64,000 nucleotides of DNA. Origin: Tropicibacter sp. R16_0 (GTDB lineage Bacteria > Pseudomonadota > Alphaproteobacteria > Rhodobacterales > Rhodobacteraceae). The DNA is taken from the NCBI RefSeq assembly GCF_017743935.1, contig NZ_JAGHRE010000005.1:248001-312000 (forward strand), given 5' to 3'. Positions 1-7,913 of this stretch are shown in pieces. The notes under the pieces are model-generated. The model was given only the letters and a program-made list of their open reading frames with translations. It was not told where the DNA came from and made no database searches. The translations under genes were made by a program, and so were the position numbers. Position 1 is the first letter of the stretch, and the number at the start of each line of letters is the position of its first letter.

Positions 1-1
1 G

Positions 2-310
2 GCAGCCGCGGAATTCAAGCCGATAAAGAAAGAAAAGCAATTCAGATCCCAGATCGTGGATCGCAAACTGACGGATGCGAACGGGAACTGGACCATCATC
101 AAATCGGACGGCACCCAATCCGGCAACTTCAACGGCAAAGCATATGTCGGCGCGTGGAAATGGAACGGCCGTTACTGGTGCCGGAACGGCAAGATTGGCG
201 GTCAGGAATTGGGCACCAACTGCCAGCTTGTCGAGATCGACGGCACCTCCACCCGGTTCACCCGCGACAAGGGCAAAGGCAAGTCTGGCGGAACGTACAC
301 CATCAACTGA
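2..310 (+). CDS. C-terminal part of a tryptophan/lysine-rich protein, 5' end outside window
   Basis: The frame is open from the left edge to the TGA at 308-310, so the gene starts before the window; a GTG at 56 is only an internal possibility. The visible ~102 residues are basic and carry a motif GAWKWNGRYWCR followed by a second cysteine (GTNCQLVE), suggesting a small disulfide-stabilised, perhaps periplasmic, beta domain. No family is recognised. Codon use is like the neighbours. The N-terminus, which would show a signal peptide, is missing. Confidence 0.6.
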   Translation, partial: AAAEFKPIKKEKQFRSQIVDRKLTDANGNWTIIKSDGTQSGNFNGKAYVGAWKWNGRYWCRNGKIGGQELGTNCQLVEIDGTSTRFTRDKGKGKSGGTYTIN

Positions 311-397
311 GCATTTGCGCCCCTCCTTGTGATACACTGAGCCATGATCTTTGCCTTGCAAGGGTCATGGGACGCGGACAACACAAAGGAGAGAGCC

Positions 398-727
398 ATG
401 AAACCCGTGGTACTTCTGATTGGTCGGCTGCCTCAGGTGATTGGCAACGTCGCCCAACAACTGCAACACCTGCCCATCGAATGGCTGGGGGCCCATGATC
501 AGGCCGAAGTCATTCACCAGCTTGATGCCGAACCTCGGATCACCTGCGTCGTCATGGGCGCAGGATTGGACGATTCCATTCGCGGCGCGTTGATCGGTGT
601 GATCGCCAGCCGACGTCCGGACGTGTCCATCCACCTCAAGGATCGCAGATCCGGTTCTGCGGGGTTAGTGCCTTTTGTCGAACGTGTGGTGCAGCCCATG
701 GTTCTGGAGCAGCTGCAACCCGGCTGA
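398..727 (+). CDS. Conserved hypothetical protein, 109 aa, receiver-like
   Basis: I chose the ATG at 398 because AAAGGAGAG stands just upstream; an in-frame start at 344 has no such site. The protein starts MKPVVLLIGRLPQVIGN and alternates short hydrophobic strands with helices, as in CheY-like or Rossmann-type folds, but I cannot place the conserved acidic pocket and phosphorylated Asp of a true receiver. There is no signal peptide or TM segment. It lies 61 bp before the next small gene on the same strand. Function unknown. Confidence 0.65.
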   Translation: MKPVVLLIGRLPQVIGNVAQQLQHLPIEWLGAHDQAEVIHQLDAEPRITCVVMGAGLDDSIRGALIGVIASRRPDVSIHLKDRRSGSAGLVPFVERVVQPMVLEQLQPG

Positions 728-788
728 CGCGACGCCACCTTTGACAGCGCCCTCCAGCTTGCGCACATTTTGGTGCGAGGGAGGACCC

Positions 789-1175
789 ATGCCACTTGAT
801 ATTCTGCTGATCCTTGTGGTCGTCGGCATCGCATCCATCGCGGTCTTGCTGCATCTCAGCGGCCGGTCCAAGCGTGCGTATTTGACGCCAGAAAGCGCGC
901 GAGTGGCTTGGGTCAGGCATTTCCCCGACGATCAGGTCACAGGCGTGATCGCAGCCAAGGATGGGCATGCGGCGTTGGTGTCGACCTCGGCCGGGATGGG
1001 CCTCATCTGGTCCTTTGGGGCGGACACCGTGGCGCGCCACCTGACCCAGGTCGAGCTGGATGACACGGCCCGCGGCCTGCGTTTCAAGTTCCATGATTTC
1101 ACGGCCCCCAGCGTCCGCGTGGCGTTGGCCCCCGAAGAACGCCAGCTGTGGCGCAACACGATACAGGCGACATGA
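789..1175 (+). CDS. Small membrane-anchored conserved protein, 128 aa
   Basis: ATG at 789 follows GGGAGGA, giving an N-terminal TM helix (residues 3-20, LDILLILVVVGIASIAVL) and a soluble domain of about 100 residues. The earlier in-frame start at 675 would overlap the preceding gene. The stop overlaps the ATG of the sterol-desaturase-like gene by 4 bp (ATGA), so the two are probably translationally coupled; a membrane role beside that enzyme is plausible. No recognised domain. Confidence 0.75.
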   Translation: MPLDILLILVVVGIASIAVLLHLSGRSKRAYLTPESARVAWVRHFPDDQVTGVIAAKDGHAALVSTSAGMGLIWSFGADTVARHLTQVELDDTARGLRFKFHDFTAPSVRVALAPEERQLWRNTIQAT

Positions 1176-2104
1176 CAGACACTCTTTCTTTTCCGGACCC
1201 AACCCAACTGGCGGTACCTTTCTTTGTCGCTGCCATTCTGGCCGAGTTCATCTGGATCGCGGTCAAGGGCAAAGGCGGCAGGTACGAGACACGTGACGCC
1301 GTGACCTCGCTGATCATGGGGGCGGGCAGCGTGGCGTCTGGTCTGCTGTTGGGGTTCATCGCCTATGGGTTCTTCATGGTTCTGTGGACCATAACGCCAT
1401 TGGATCTGGGAACGTCCGTTGGCGTCTTCATCTTGTGCTTTGTGCTGGACGATCTGCGGTATTACTGGGTGCATCGTTTCGGCCATCGCATCCGCTGGGT
1501 CTGGGCCAGCCATGTGAACCACCATTCCAGCCAGCACTACAACCTGACCACGGCGCTGCGGCAAACATGGACCGGGACCTTCACCTTCATGATGATCGTG
1601 CGGGCGCCCCTGATCCTTTTGGGGTTCCATCCGGCGATTGTGCTGTTCTGCGGCGGTCTGAACCTGATTTATCAGTTCTGGATTCACACCGAAGCCATCG
1701 GCAAGATGCCCCGCTGGTTCGAAGCCATCATGAACACGCCCAGCCACCACCGCGTCCATCATGGCCGCAACCCCCGCTACCTGGATTGCAACTATGCCGG
1801 GGTCTTCATCATCTGGGACAAGATGTTCGGCACATTTGTGCCGGAACAGGACAACGAAAAGGTGGATTATGGCCTGGTGCACAACCTAGGCAGCTTTAAC
1901 CCGCTGAGGGTTGCCTTTCATGAATGGATCGGCATTTTCCAAGATGTGATCCAGCCCGGCCTGACACTGCGCCAGCGCTTGAGCTATGCCTTTGGACCGC
2001 CGGGCTACAGCCACGATGGAAGCCGCGACACCTCGGAAGCCATCAAGGCCAAGCATCTGGCACGCAAACCTCAGGACCGCGGGTCGCCCGGCTTCACGCA
2101 ATAG
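1172..2104 (+). CDS. Sterol desaturase / fatty acid hydroxylase family membrane protein
   Basis: This is a 310-residue integral membrane di-iron oxygenase. Hydrophobic segments occupy the first ~110 residues and a central hairpin. The three histidine clusters of the family are visible: HRFGH, HVNHH and HRVHH, with HNLG further on. The family hydroxylates or desaturates lipids such as sterols, fatty acids, ornithine lipids or carotenoids; the substrate here cannot be read from sequence. I chose the ATG at 1172, which overlaps the upstream stop by 4 bp, over the upstream in-frame start at 1148. Confidence 0.88.
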   Translation: MTDTLSFPDPTQLAVPFFVAAILAEFIWIAVKGKGGRYETRDAVTSLIMGAGSVASGLLLGFIAYGFFMVLWTITPLDLGTSVGVFILCFVLDDLRYYWVHRFGHRIRWVWASHVNHHSSQHYNLTTALRQTWTGTFTFMMIVRAPLILLGFHPAIVLFCGGLNLIYQFWIHTEAIGKMPRWFEAIMNTPSHHRVHHGRNPRYLDCNYAGVFIIWDKMFGTFVPEQDNEKVDYGLVHNLGSFNPLRVAFHEWIGIFQDVIQPGLTLRQRLSYAFGPPGYSHDGSRDTSEAIKAKHLARKPQDRGSPGFTQ

Positions 2105-2412
2105 TGGCAGCTTGGTGTCAGACGGTTCCGTATCAAGGGCGGCAACCTTTATTGCCAAATTGAATTGAACTGTCACAGCCTGTATTCACTGCTGAGGCGT
2201 CAAAACCCACGCGTCTTTCAGAGAATTTGCAAAGCCTTGAAATTTGGCACGAATTACAATTTGACGTGCTGTGACGTGTAGGATTTTGGCGACAGTCCAC
2301 CGCGTAGAACCGAGCCGTGAGAAGTTTCCTCAAATTGCCCATTTAACCGATGCTTCACGAATTTGGCGAAGTCTTGTCCCGTTCATCCGCACCCGGCGAC
2401 AAGGGGACAAAA
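2105..2412. other. 308-bp intergenic region upstream of the EAL gene
   Basis: There is no convincing gene, RNA or terminator here. It is more AT-rich than its surroundings and probably holds the promoter of the EAL-domain gene. An in-frame ATG at 2350 lacks a ribosome binding site, whereas AAGGGGACAAAA directly precedes the ATG at 2413. Confidence 0.5.
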
Positions 2413-3252
2413 ATGCTGCAACGCCGAAAGATGATGGCCGGTGCCCAAGCGCAGGTCGACAACCCTCTGGACGCTGCTGTCCGGAAAAGGGACCGCTCGG
2501 CGGTTCAGATGGCGACCGAGGCCGTCAAACACAATCAATGCATGCTGGCGTTTCAGCCTGTGATGCAGGCCCAACCACCTCATCAGCGCGCCTTTTACGA
2601 AGGCTTCATTAGGGTCCTGGACGAAACAGGGCGCGTGATTCCCGCGCGTGACTTTATGCCGGCGGTCGAAAACACCGAAATCGGGCGCGAGTTGGATTGC
2701 AACGCGCTGCAAATCGGGTTGCGAACCCTGGTTCGAAACCCAGCGATCCGATTGTCGATCAACATGTCGGCCCGCTCCATCGGGTTCAAGAAATGGACGC
2801 AAATCTTGCATCGATTCCTGAAAAAGGATCCGACTTTGGGTGAAAGACTCATCCTGGAGATCAACGAAACCTCGGTCATGACGGTTCCTGAATTGGTGAT
2901 CGATTTCATGGATCAGTTGCAGGAACACGGGATCGCCTTTGCTCTGGATGACTTTGGCGCCGGAAACATCGCGATGCGGCTGTTCCGGGAATTCTTTTTT
3001 GATGCTGCAAAGATCGACGGTCAGTTCATTCGTGGGATTGACCAGAACCCCGACAATCAGGCCGTGGTCCGCGCCCTGATCGCCATAGCGCGCGAGTTCG
3101 ACATGTTCACGATCGCCGAATCGGTGGAAACGGTTCAAGAGGCCGAGTTTCTGGTCGCGCACGGCGTCGACTGTTTGCAGGGCTTTCTGTTTGGTGCGCC
3201 AACTGTGAAACCGGATTGGGCTCAACCAGAGCAAGAAAGATCAACGGCCTGA
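2413..3252 (+). CDS. EAL-domain protein, probable cyclic-di-GMP phosphodiesterase
   Basis: A 279-residue protein consisting almost only of an EAL domain, with a ~35-residue leader and no GGDEF, PAS or TM segment. The signature loop is E63-G-F-I-R rather than EALxR, but the other metal and catalytic positions look intact: Asn in NMSARS, Glu in EINET, the DDFGAG pair, Lys in AAKIDG, Glu in AESVET and Gln in LQGFLFG. It is therefore probably an active PDE that hydrolyses c-di-GMP to pGpG, though it could be a c-di-GMP binder. Start chosen by AGGGGA at 2402-2407. It stands alone, with no obvious sensory partner. Confidence 0.85.
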   Translation: MLQRRKMMAGAQAQVDNPLDAAVRKRDRSAVQMATEAVKHNQCMLAFQPVMQAQPPHQRAFYEGFIRVLDETGRVIPARDFMPAVENTEIGRELDCNALQIGLRTLVRNPAIRLSINMSARSIGFKKWTQILHRFLKKDPTLGERLILEINETSVMTVPELVIDFMDQLQEHGIAFALDDFGAGNIAMRLFREFFFDAAKIDGQFIRGIDQNPDNQAVVRALIAIAREFDMFTIAESVETVQEAEFLVAHGVDCLQGFLFGAPTVKPDWAQPEQERSTA

Positions 3253-3306
3253 GTTCAAAAATTGCGCTAACGTCCTCTCACGCGACACATGAGACAAGCT
3301 GTCTGT

Positions 3307-3322
3307 TGCTGCAACTGCAGCA
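3307..3322. promoter_or_regulatory. Candidate PhaR operator upstream of phaA
   Basis: A perfect inverted repeat, TGCTGCA-AC-TGCAGCA, lies 115 bp before the phaA start. PhaR regulators of Rhodobacter and Paracoccus bind TGC-rich dyads of the form CTGC-N3-GCAG; this one reads CTGC-N4-GCAG. Only the dyad is seen; the function is inferred from the neighbouring gene. Confidence 0.45.
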
Positions 3323-3437
3323 TTCCGTTATGTCAGCTTTGCGAGAGCGAGAGATGCGCGGTGCTTCTATGGGGTCGACTCTGATGTCCTGAGCCGTCAC
3401 ATTTCTCGAGAGATATGACGGCAAAGGATTGGATCAC

Positions 3438-4613
3438 ATGACCAACGTAGTAATCGCTTCGGCAGCACGGACCGGTGTTGGCAGCTTTGGCGGTTCGTTC
3501 GCGAACACACCCGCACATGACTTGGGTGCCGCAGTTCTGGAGGCCGTCGTCGAGCGCGCCGGTATCGAAAAAGGCGAGGTCAGCGAGACCATCCTGGGTC
3601 AGGTCCTGACAGCAGCCCAAGGTCAGAACCCTGCCCGTCAAGCGCACATCAACGCAGGTTTGCCGCAGGAAAGTGCCGCATGGGGCATCAACCAGGTGTG
3701 TGGCTCGGGCCTGCGCGCCGTTGCCCTGGGCGCTCAGCACATCCAATTGGGTGATGCGGACATCGTTGCCGCCGGTGGTCAGGAAAACATGACCCTGTCG
3801 CCCCACGCCGCAACTCTGCGCGCCGGCCACAAGATGGGTGACATGAAATACATCGACACCATGATCCGCGACGGTCTGTGGGATGCCTTCAACGGTTATC
3901 ACATGGGGCAAACCGCCGAGAACGTGGCCGAGAAATGGCAGATCTCGCGCGAGCAGCAGGACGAGTTCGCCGTTGCCTCGCAGAACAAGGCCGAAGCCGC
4001 CCAAAAGGCAGGCAAGTTTGCTGACGAAATCACCCCCTTCACCATCAAGACCCGCAAGGGCGACATCGTGATGGACAAGGACGAATACATCCGTCACGGC
4101 GCCACCATGGAAGCCATGGCCAAACTGCGCCCGGCCTTCACCAAGGACGGTTCGGTCACCGCGGCAAACGCCTCTGGCCTGAACGACGGTGCGGCAGCGA
4201 CCCTGCTGATGTCGGCCCAGAATGCTGAAAAGCGCGGGATCGAGCCGCTGGCCCGCATCGTGTCCTACGCCACTGCCGGTCTGGACCCGCAGATCATGGG
4301 CGTTGGCCCGATCTATGCCTCGCGCAAAGCTCTGGAAAAAGCGGGTTGGAAGCCAGAAGACCTGGACCTGGTCGAAGCCAACGAAGCCTTTGCCGCACAG
4401 GCCTGTGCTGTGAACAAGGACATGGGCTGGGACCCGTCGATCGTGAACGTGAACGGCGGCGCCATCGCCATCGGCCACCCCATCGGTGCCTCGGGCTGCC
4501 GCGTTCTGAACACTCTGCTGTTCGAGATGAAGCGCCGCGACGCCAAGAAAGGTCTCGCCACTCTCTGCATTGGTGGCGGCATGGGCGTGGCCCTGTGTGT
4601 GGAGCGCGACTAA
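3438..4613 (+). CDS. phaA: Acetyl-CoA C-acetyltransferase (beta-ketothiolase)
   Basis: A cytosolic thiolase of 391 residues, the usual length, that condenses two acetyl-CoA to acetoacetyl-CoA, the first step of polyhydroxybutyrate synthesis. The nucleophile Cys88 lies in [11 protein letters not shown], His347 in [14 protein letters not shown] and the acid/base Cys377 in CIGGGMG. ATG at 3438 is preceded by AAAGGAT; a TTG at 3429 is in frame but unlikely. It is followed by its own terminator and then by phaB. The PHB synthase and phasin genes are not in the window. Confidence 0.97.
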   Translation: MTNVVIASAARTGVGSFGGSFANTPAHDLGAAVLEAVVERAGIEKGEVSETILGQVLTAAQGQNPARQAHINAGLPQESAAWGINQVCGSGLRAVALGAQHIQLGDADIVAAGGQENMTLSPHAATLRAGHKMGDMKYIDTMIRDGLWDAFNGYHMGQTAENVAEKWQISREQQDEFAVASQNKAEAAQKAGKFADEITPFTIKTRKGDIVMDKDEYIRHGATMEAMAKLRPAFTKDGSVTAANASGLNDGAAATLLMSAQNAEKRGIEPLARIVSYATAGLDPQIMGVGPIYASRKALEKAGWKPEDLDLVEANEAFAAQACAVNKDMGWDPSIVNVNGGAIAIGHPIGASGCRVLNTLLFEMKRRDAKKGLATLCIGGGMGVALCVERD

Positions 4614-4635
4614 GCGCTGGTGCATCTAACATAAG

Positions 4636-4666
4636 AAGGGCGCCCATTGCGGCGCCCTTTTCTTTT
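4636..4666 (+). terminator. Rho-independent terminator after phaA
   Basis: AAGGGCGCC and GGCGCCCTT form a nine-base stem around a short loop, followed by TTCTTTT. It suggests that phaA can be transcribed separately from phaB. Confidence 0.85.
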
Positions 4667-4800
4667 AACATCAACCCCTTAACCTGGATGCGACAAAATT
4701 CTCCACTCGTCATGAAAGTTTCATCACGAAAGAATATTGCGCATCCTGATCGTAATGGGTAACAGCATTACAACGCCAAATTCAATTGGAGGATTCCTCA

Positions 4801-5523
4801 ATGGCAAGAACAGCACTCGTCACCGGTGGCTCGCGCGGCATCGGCGCGGCAATTTCCAAGGCTCTGAAAGCAGACGGCTACAACGTTGCTGCGACCTACG
4901 CAGGTAACGACGAAGCCGCCGCACAGTTCACCGAAGAAACCGGCATCGCCACCTACAAGTGGAACGTTGCCAGCTACGAGGAATCGGCTGCAGGCATCGC
5001 CAAGGTCGAAGCCGAAGTGGGCCCGATCGACATCGTGGTCGCCAACGCTGGCATCACCCGCGACGCACCGTTCCACAAGATGACTCCCGAGCAGTGGCAC
5101 CAGGTGATCGACACCAACCTGACCGGCGTGTTCAACACCGTGCACCCGATCTGGCCCGGCATGCGCGAGCGCAAGTTCGGCCGCATCGTCGTCATCAGCT
5201 CGATCAACGGTCAGAAAGGTCAGTTCGCTCAGGTGAACTATGCCGCGACCAAAGCGGGCGATCTGGGCATCGTCAAATCGCTGGCCCAGGAAGGCGCGCG
5301 CGCAGGCATCACCGCCAACGCCATCTGCCCCGGCTACATCGGCACCGACATGGTTATGGCAGTTCCGGAAAAGGTCCGCGAATCGATCATCGCACAAATC
5401 CCGGCAGGTCGTCTGGGTGAGCCGGAAGAGATCGCTCGCTGTGTGTCGTTCCTGGTTGCAGACGACGCGGGTTTCGTAAACGGCTCGACCATCTCGGCCA
5501 ACGGCGCACAGTTTTTCGTCTAA
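4801..5523 (+). CDS. phaB: Acetoacetyl-CoA reductase
   Basis: A 240-residue short-chain dehydrogenase that reduces acetoacetyl-CoA to (R)-3-hydroxybutyryl-CoA for PHB synthesis. The nucleotide-binding motif TGGSRGIG is at residues 8-15, NAG at 82-84, and the catalytic Ser134, Tyr147 and Lys151 lie in ISSINGQKGQF and VNYAATKAG. The segment around QKGQFAQVNY is characteristic of PhaB. TTGGAGGATT stands before the ATG at 4801. It lies 187 bp after phaA, beyond a terminator, so it probably also has its own promoter. Confidence 0.96.
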   Translation: MARTALVTGGSRGIGAAISKALKADGYNVAATYAGNDEAAAQFTEETGIATYKWNVASYEESAAGIAKVEAEVGPIDIVVANAGITRDAPFHKMTPEQWHQVIDTNLTGVFNTVHPIWPGMRERKFGRIVVISSINGQKGQFAQVNYAATKAGDLGIVKSLAQEGARAGITANAICPGYIGTDMVMAVPEKVRESIIAQIPAGRLGEPEEIARCVSFLVADDAGFVNGSTISANGAQFFV

Positions 5524-5545
5524 GCTTTAGCGACGGACAAACAGC

Positions 5546-5575
5546 AAGGGCCGGCCCATCAGGACCGGCCCTTTT
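5546..5575 (+). terminator. Rho-independent terminator after phaB
   Basis: AGGGCCGG and CCGGCCCT pair around a short CCCATCAGGA loop, followed by TTTT. The stem is strong and could also stop transcripts from the opposite side. Confidence 0.85.
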
Positions 5576-5604
5576 CATATCCCGTAAGAACGCGCGCGCT
5601 GCGT

Positions 5605-5715
5605 TCAGCGGGAACCGAACAGCCAGTTGAATACCGACTTGATAGCTTTGGACCGCTCTGCATGTGCGCGCTGGAATGCACGTTGGGCGGCGGGGTTTGT
5701 CGTCATCTCGATCAT
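5605..5715 (-). CDS. Very small basic protein, 36 aa (or 33 aa)
   Basis: A short reading frame on the minus strand encodes MIEMTTNPAAQRAFQRAHAE continuing to a hydrophobic end, VFNWLFGSR. It has the look of the small amphipathic basic proteins common in Rhodobacterales, with Ala/Arg-rich helices and a terminal Trp-Leu-Phe cluster. Two in-frame ATGs (5715 and 5706) are possible; AGGGCAAAG precedes the first. It is bounded by the phaB terminator on one side and by the LysR gene promoter on the other. Function unknown. Confidence 0.55.
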   Translation of the reverse strand: MIEMTTNPAAQRAFQRAHAERSKAIKSVFNWLFGSR

Positions 5716-5829
5716 CTCTTTGCCCTTTCTCAGATCAGTTTGCCTTGACTTGAACCCAATATGTGCCACCAAATGAAAAGGCACAAACGAGACTTTTACT
5801 GCCTTCAGTTAAGAATAATTGATCCGAAT

Positions 5830-6777
5830 ATGAGCGACCGCCTCCCCCCTTTGACAGCTTTGCGCGCCTTTGACGCCGCAGCCCGTCACATGTCTTTTGC
5901 CCACGCAGCGAAAGAGCTGAACGTCACGCCTGCCGCGCTGTCTTTTCAAATCAAGTCGCTGGAAGAACACCTGGGCCAACCATTGTTCAAGCGCCTGAAC
6001 CGCGCAGTGGAGCTGACCGAGGCCGGTCGGGCACTGGCACCGGGTGCGGCGGATGGCTTTCAGACGTTGACCGAGGCGTGGCGCGCCGCGCGCAGGTTGC
6101 AGGACAACACCTCACTGACAGTTACCGCGGGGCCTGCGTTGACCGCCAAATGGCTTGCGCCCCGGCTTTATGACTTTGCCCGGCAGCATCCTGACATCGA
6201 CCTCAGCTTTTCCGCCACTCTGCGTATGGTCGATCTGCGACGCGATGACGTGGATGTGGCGATCCGGTTTGGTTATGGCCCGGACGAGGGGTTGTATTCG
6301 GTTCAGGTCCGCAAGGAATGGTTGACCCCGGTGATGTCCCCCGAAGTGGCCGAGCAGTTTCCAACCCCCGAAAGCCTGACAAAGGCCCCGTTGATCTTTG
6401 ACGATTCCATCGCCTTTCTGCGTCCACCTTGTGACTGGGCCACTTGGTTTCGTGCAGTCGGCGTGCAGTACAACCCTGAACACGGAACTCATTTTTCCAA
6501 CGCCGATCACGCCGTGGATGCGGCTGTGGCAGGGGTTGGCGCAGTTCTTGGGCGGCGGGCGATGATCATCAAGGATCTGCAAGAGGGTCGGCTGGTGGCG
6601 CCCTTCAAGACTGCCATTGAAAGCACGGGGCGCTTTCGGTTCCTGTGCCTGCCCGGCGTCGAAGAGAGGCCGCAGGTCAAGGCGTTCCGCGATTGGTTTG
6701 TGAGCGAGATTGACAAAACCGCGCATATCTCGGACGAGTTTGACATTATTCCGGTCGAGGACGTTCGCCCACCATGA
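5830..6777 (+). CDS. LysR-family transcriptional regulator, GcvA-like
   Basis: A 315-residue LysR regulator. The N-terminal winged helix (LTALRAFDAAARHMSFAHAA ... VTPAALSFQIKSLE, residues ~8-60) is of the GcvA/AmpR type, followed by a periplasmic-binding-like effector domain. I chose the ATG at 5830 (MSDRLPPLTALRAF), the canonical family start; an in-frame ATG at 5761 would add a 23-residue unrelated leader. Its stop overlaps the start of the exporter gene by 4 bp, so it may control or sense something exported by its neighbour. Confidence 0.9.
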   Translation: MSDRLPPLTALRAFDAAARHMSFAHAAKELNVTPAALSFQIKSLEEHLGQPLFKRLNRAVELTEAGRALAPGAADGFQTLTEAWRAARRLQDNTSLTVTAGPALTAKWLAPRLYDFARQHPDIDLSFSATLRMVDLRRDDVDVAIRFGYGPDEGLYSVQVRKEWLTPVMSPEVAEQFPTPESLTKAPLIFDDSIAFLRPPCDWATWFRAVGVQYNPEHGTHFSNADHAVDAAVAGVGAVLGRRAMIIKDLQEGRLVAPFKTAIESTGRFRFLCLPGVEERPQVKAFRDWFVSEIDKTAHISDEFDIIPVEDVRPP

Positions 6778-7640
6778 GCAAATCCCAAGCCACCGCCATC
6801 GGCTTTATCGCTGTCCTTTTGTGGGCGCTGCTGGCGCTGTTGACAGTCGGCTCCGAACCGACACCACCGCTGCTGCTGAACGCGATCTGCTTTACCATCG
6901 GGGGCACGCTGGGGCTGATCTGGACCGCCGCCAACGGCGGCCTTGGGCAACTGCGCGCGGTCCCGGCCAAGGTTTACGTCTTCGGCACCATCGGTCTCTT
7001 TGGCTATCACGCGCTCTATTTCTCGGCCCTCAGGCTGGCGCCTGCGGCAGAGGCCGGGTTGATCGCCTATTTGTGGCCCCTGCTGATCGTGCTGTTCTCG
7101 GGCCTTTTACCGGGCGAACACTTGAAGCTGGGCCATCTGATCGGGGCCTGTTTCGGCTTTTCCGGCGCGGCACTTATCATCCTTGGCGGCGGAAGTGGCG
7201 GGTTTCAGGCCGAATATCTCGCCGGCTACCTGCTGGCGCTGCTGTGCGCCCTGACATGGTCAGGCTACTCTGTCCTGTCTCGTCGGATGGGCGAGGTGCC
7301 GACCAGCTCGGTCGCGGTGTTCTGCGTCGCGACGGCCGTCGCATCATGGGGGCTGCATTTCGCGGTTGAAGAGACGATCTGGCCGCAGGGCACCTGGGGC
7401 TGGGCCTCGACGCTTGGCTTGGGCCTGGGCCCCGTCGGGCTGGCGTTTTATGTCTGGGACATCGGGGTAAAGCGTGGGGACATTCAGATGCTCGGCACCA
7501 GCTCCTATGCGGCGCCCCTGTTGTCGACCCTTGTTTTGGTGGTGGCCGGGATCGCCGCACCCACTTGGGCTTTGGCGATCGCGGCCTTGTTGATCACGGG
7601 CGGCGCAGTGATTGCAGCCCGCAGCAGCATGTCAGGTTAG
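6774..7640 (+). CDS. DMT/EamA family exporter, YddG-like
   Basis: A 288-residue protein with ten predicted TM helices and duplicated EamA domains. The opening (KSQATAIGFIAVLLWALLAL) and the segment EAGLIAYLWPLLIVLFS resemble YddG, the aromatic amino acid and metabolite exporter, more than generic EamA members. It is coupled to the LysR gene by an ATGA overlap. Substrate unproven. It ends convergently with YdcH, sharing 4 bp. Confidence 0.82.
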   Translation: MSKSQATAIGFIAVLLWALLALLTVGSEPTPPLLLNAICFTIGGTLGLIWTAANGGLGQLRAVPAKVYVFGTIGLFGYHALYFSALRLAPAAEAGLIAYLWPLLIVLFSGLLPGEHLKLGHLIGACFGFSGAALIILGGGSGGFQAEYLAGYLLALLCALTWSGYSVLSRRMGEVPTSSVAVFCVATAVASWGLHFAVEETIWPQGTWGWASTLGLGLGPVGLAFYVWDIGVKRGDIQMLGTSSYAAPLLSTLVLVVAGIAAPTWALAIAALLITGGAVIAARSSMSG

Positions 7641-7801
7641 GCTGACAGGCGCTCGATCTCTTCCTTTAGTTTGAGTTTTTGTTTTTTCAGATTTGCCAGA
7701 TGCAGCCCGTCGATACCGGGTGATCGCTGTGCCTCTTCCACTTCAAGACTGAGATGCTCGTGCTTCTTTTTCAGCTCCGTCAGGTGCGAGCTCAGGCTCA
7801 T
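7637..7801 (-). CDS. YdcH/DUF465 family small coiled-coil protein
   Basis: A 54-residue protein, MSLSSHLTELKKKHEHLSLE followed by a Leu/Lys/Glu heptad pattern and ending EEIERLSA. This matches the DUF465 (YdcH) family of small coiled-coil proteins of unknown role. AGGAGG stands seven bases before the ATG at 7801, so the longer in-frame start at 7843 is rejected. Confidence 0.85.
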   Translation of the reverse strand: MSLSSHLTELKKKHEHLSLEVEEAQRSPGIDGLHLANLKKQKLKLKEEIERLSA

Positions 7802-7879
7802 GGCAATCCTCCTTCTCAATTGTATGCCGGACGAGTTGAGCACAAGAAAATCGCTCTGTCACGCTGCAGGTGCATGAAA

Positions 7880-7897
7880 CTGTCATCAATCTGACAT
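7880..7897 (+). promoter_or_regulatory. Pho-box-like direct repeat
   Basis: CTGTCAT-CAAT-CTGACAT matches the PhoB consensus (two CTGTCAT repeats four bases apart) at 13 of 14 fixed positions. It lies in the gap between the ydcH start and the end of the methyltransferase gene. Its direction is away from ydcH and no plus-strand gene follows, so its target is unclear. Confidence 0.35.
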
Positions 7898-7913
7898 ATG
7901 GGCTGATAACCGC

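Noticed and set aside
2245-2260. TGGCAC followed by AATTACA as a sigma-54 promoter
   Set aside because: The -12 element lacks the GC of TTGC, so the match is incomplete.
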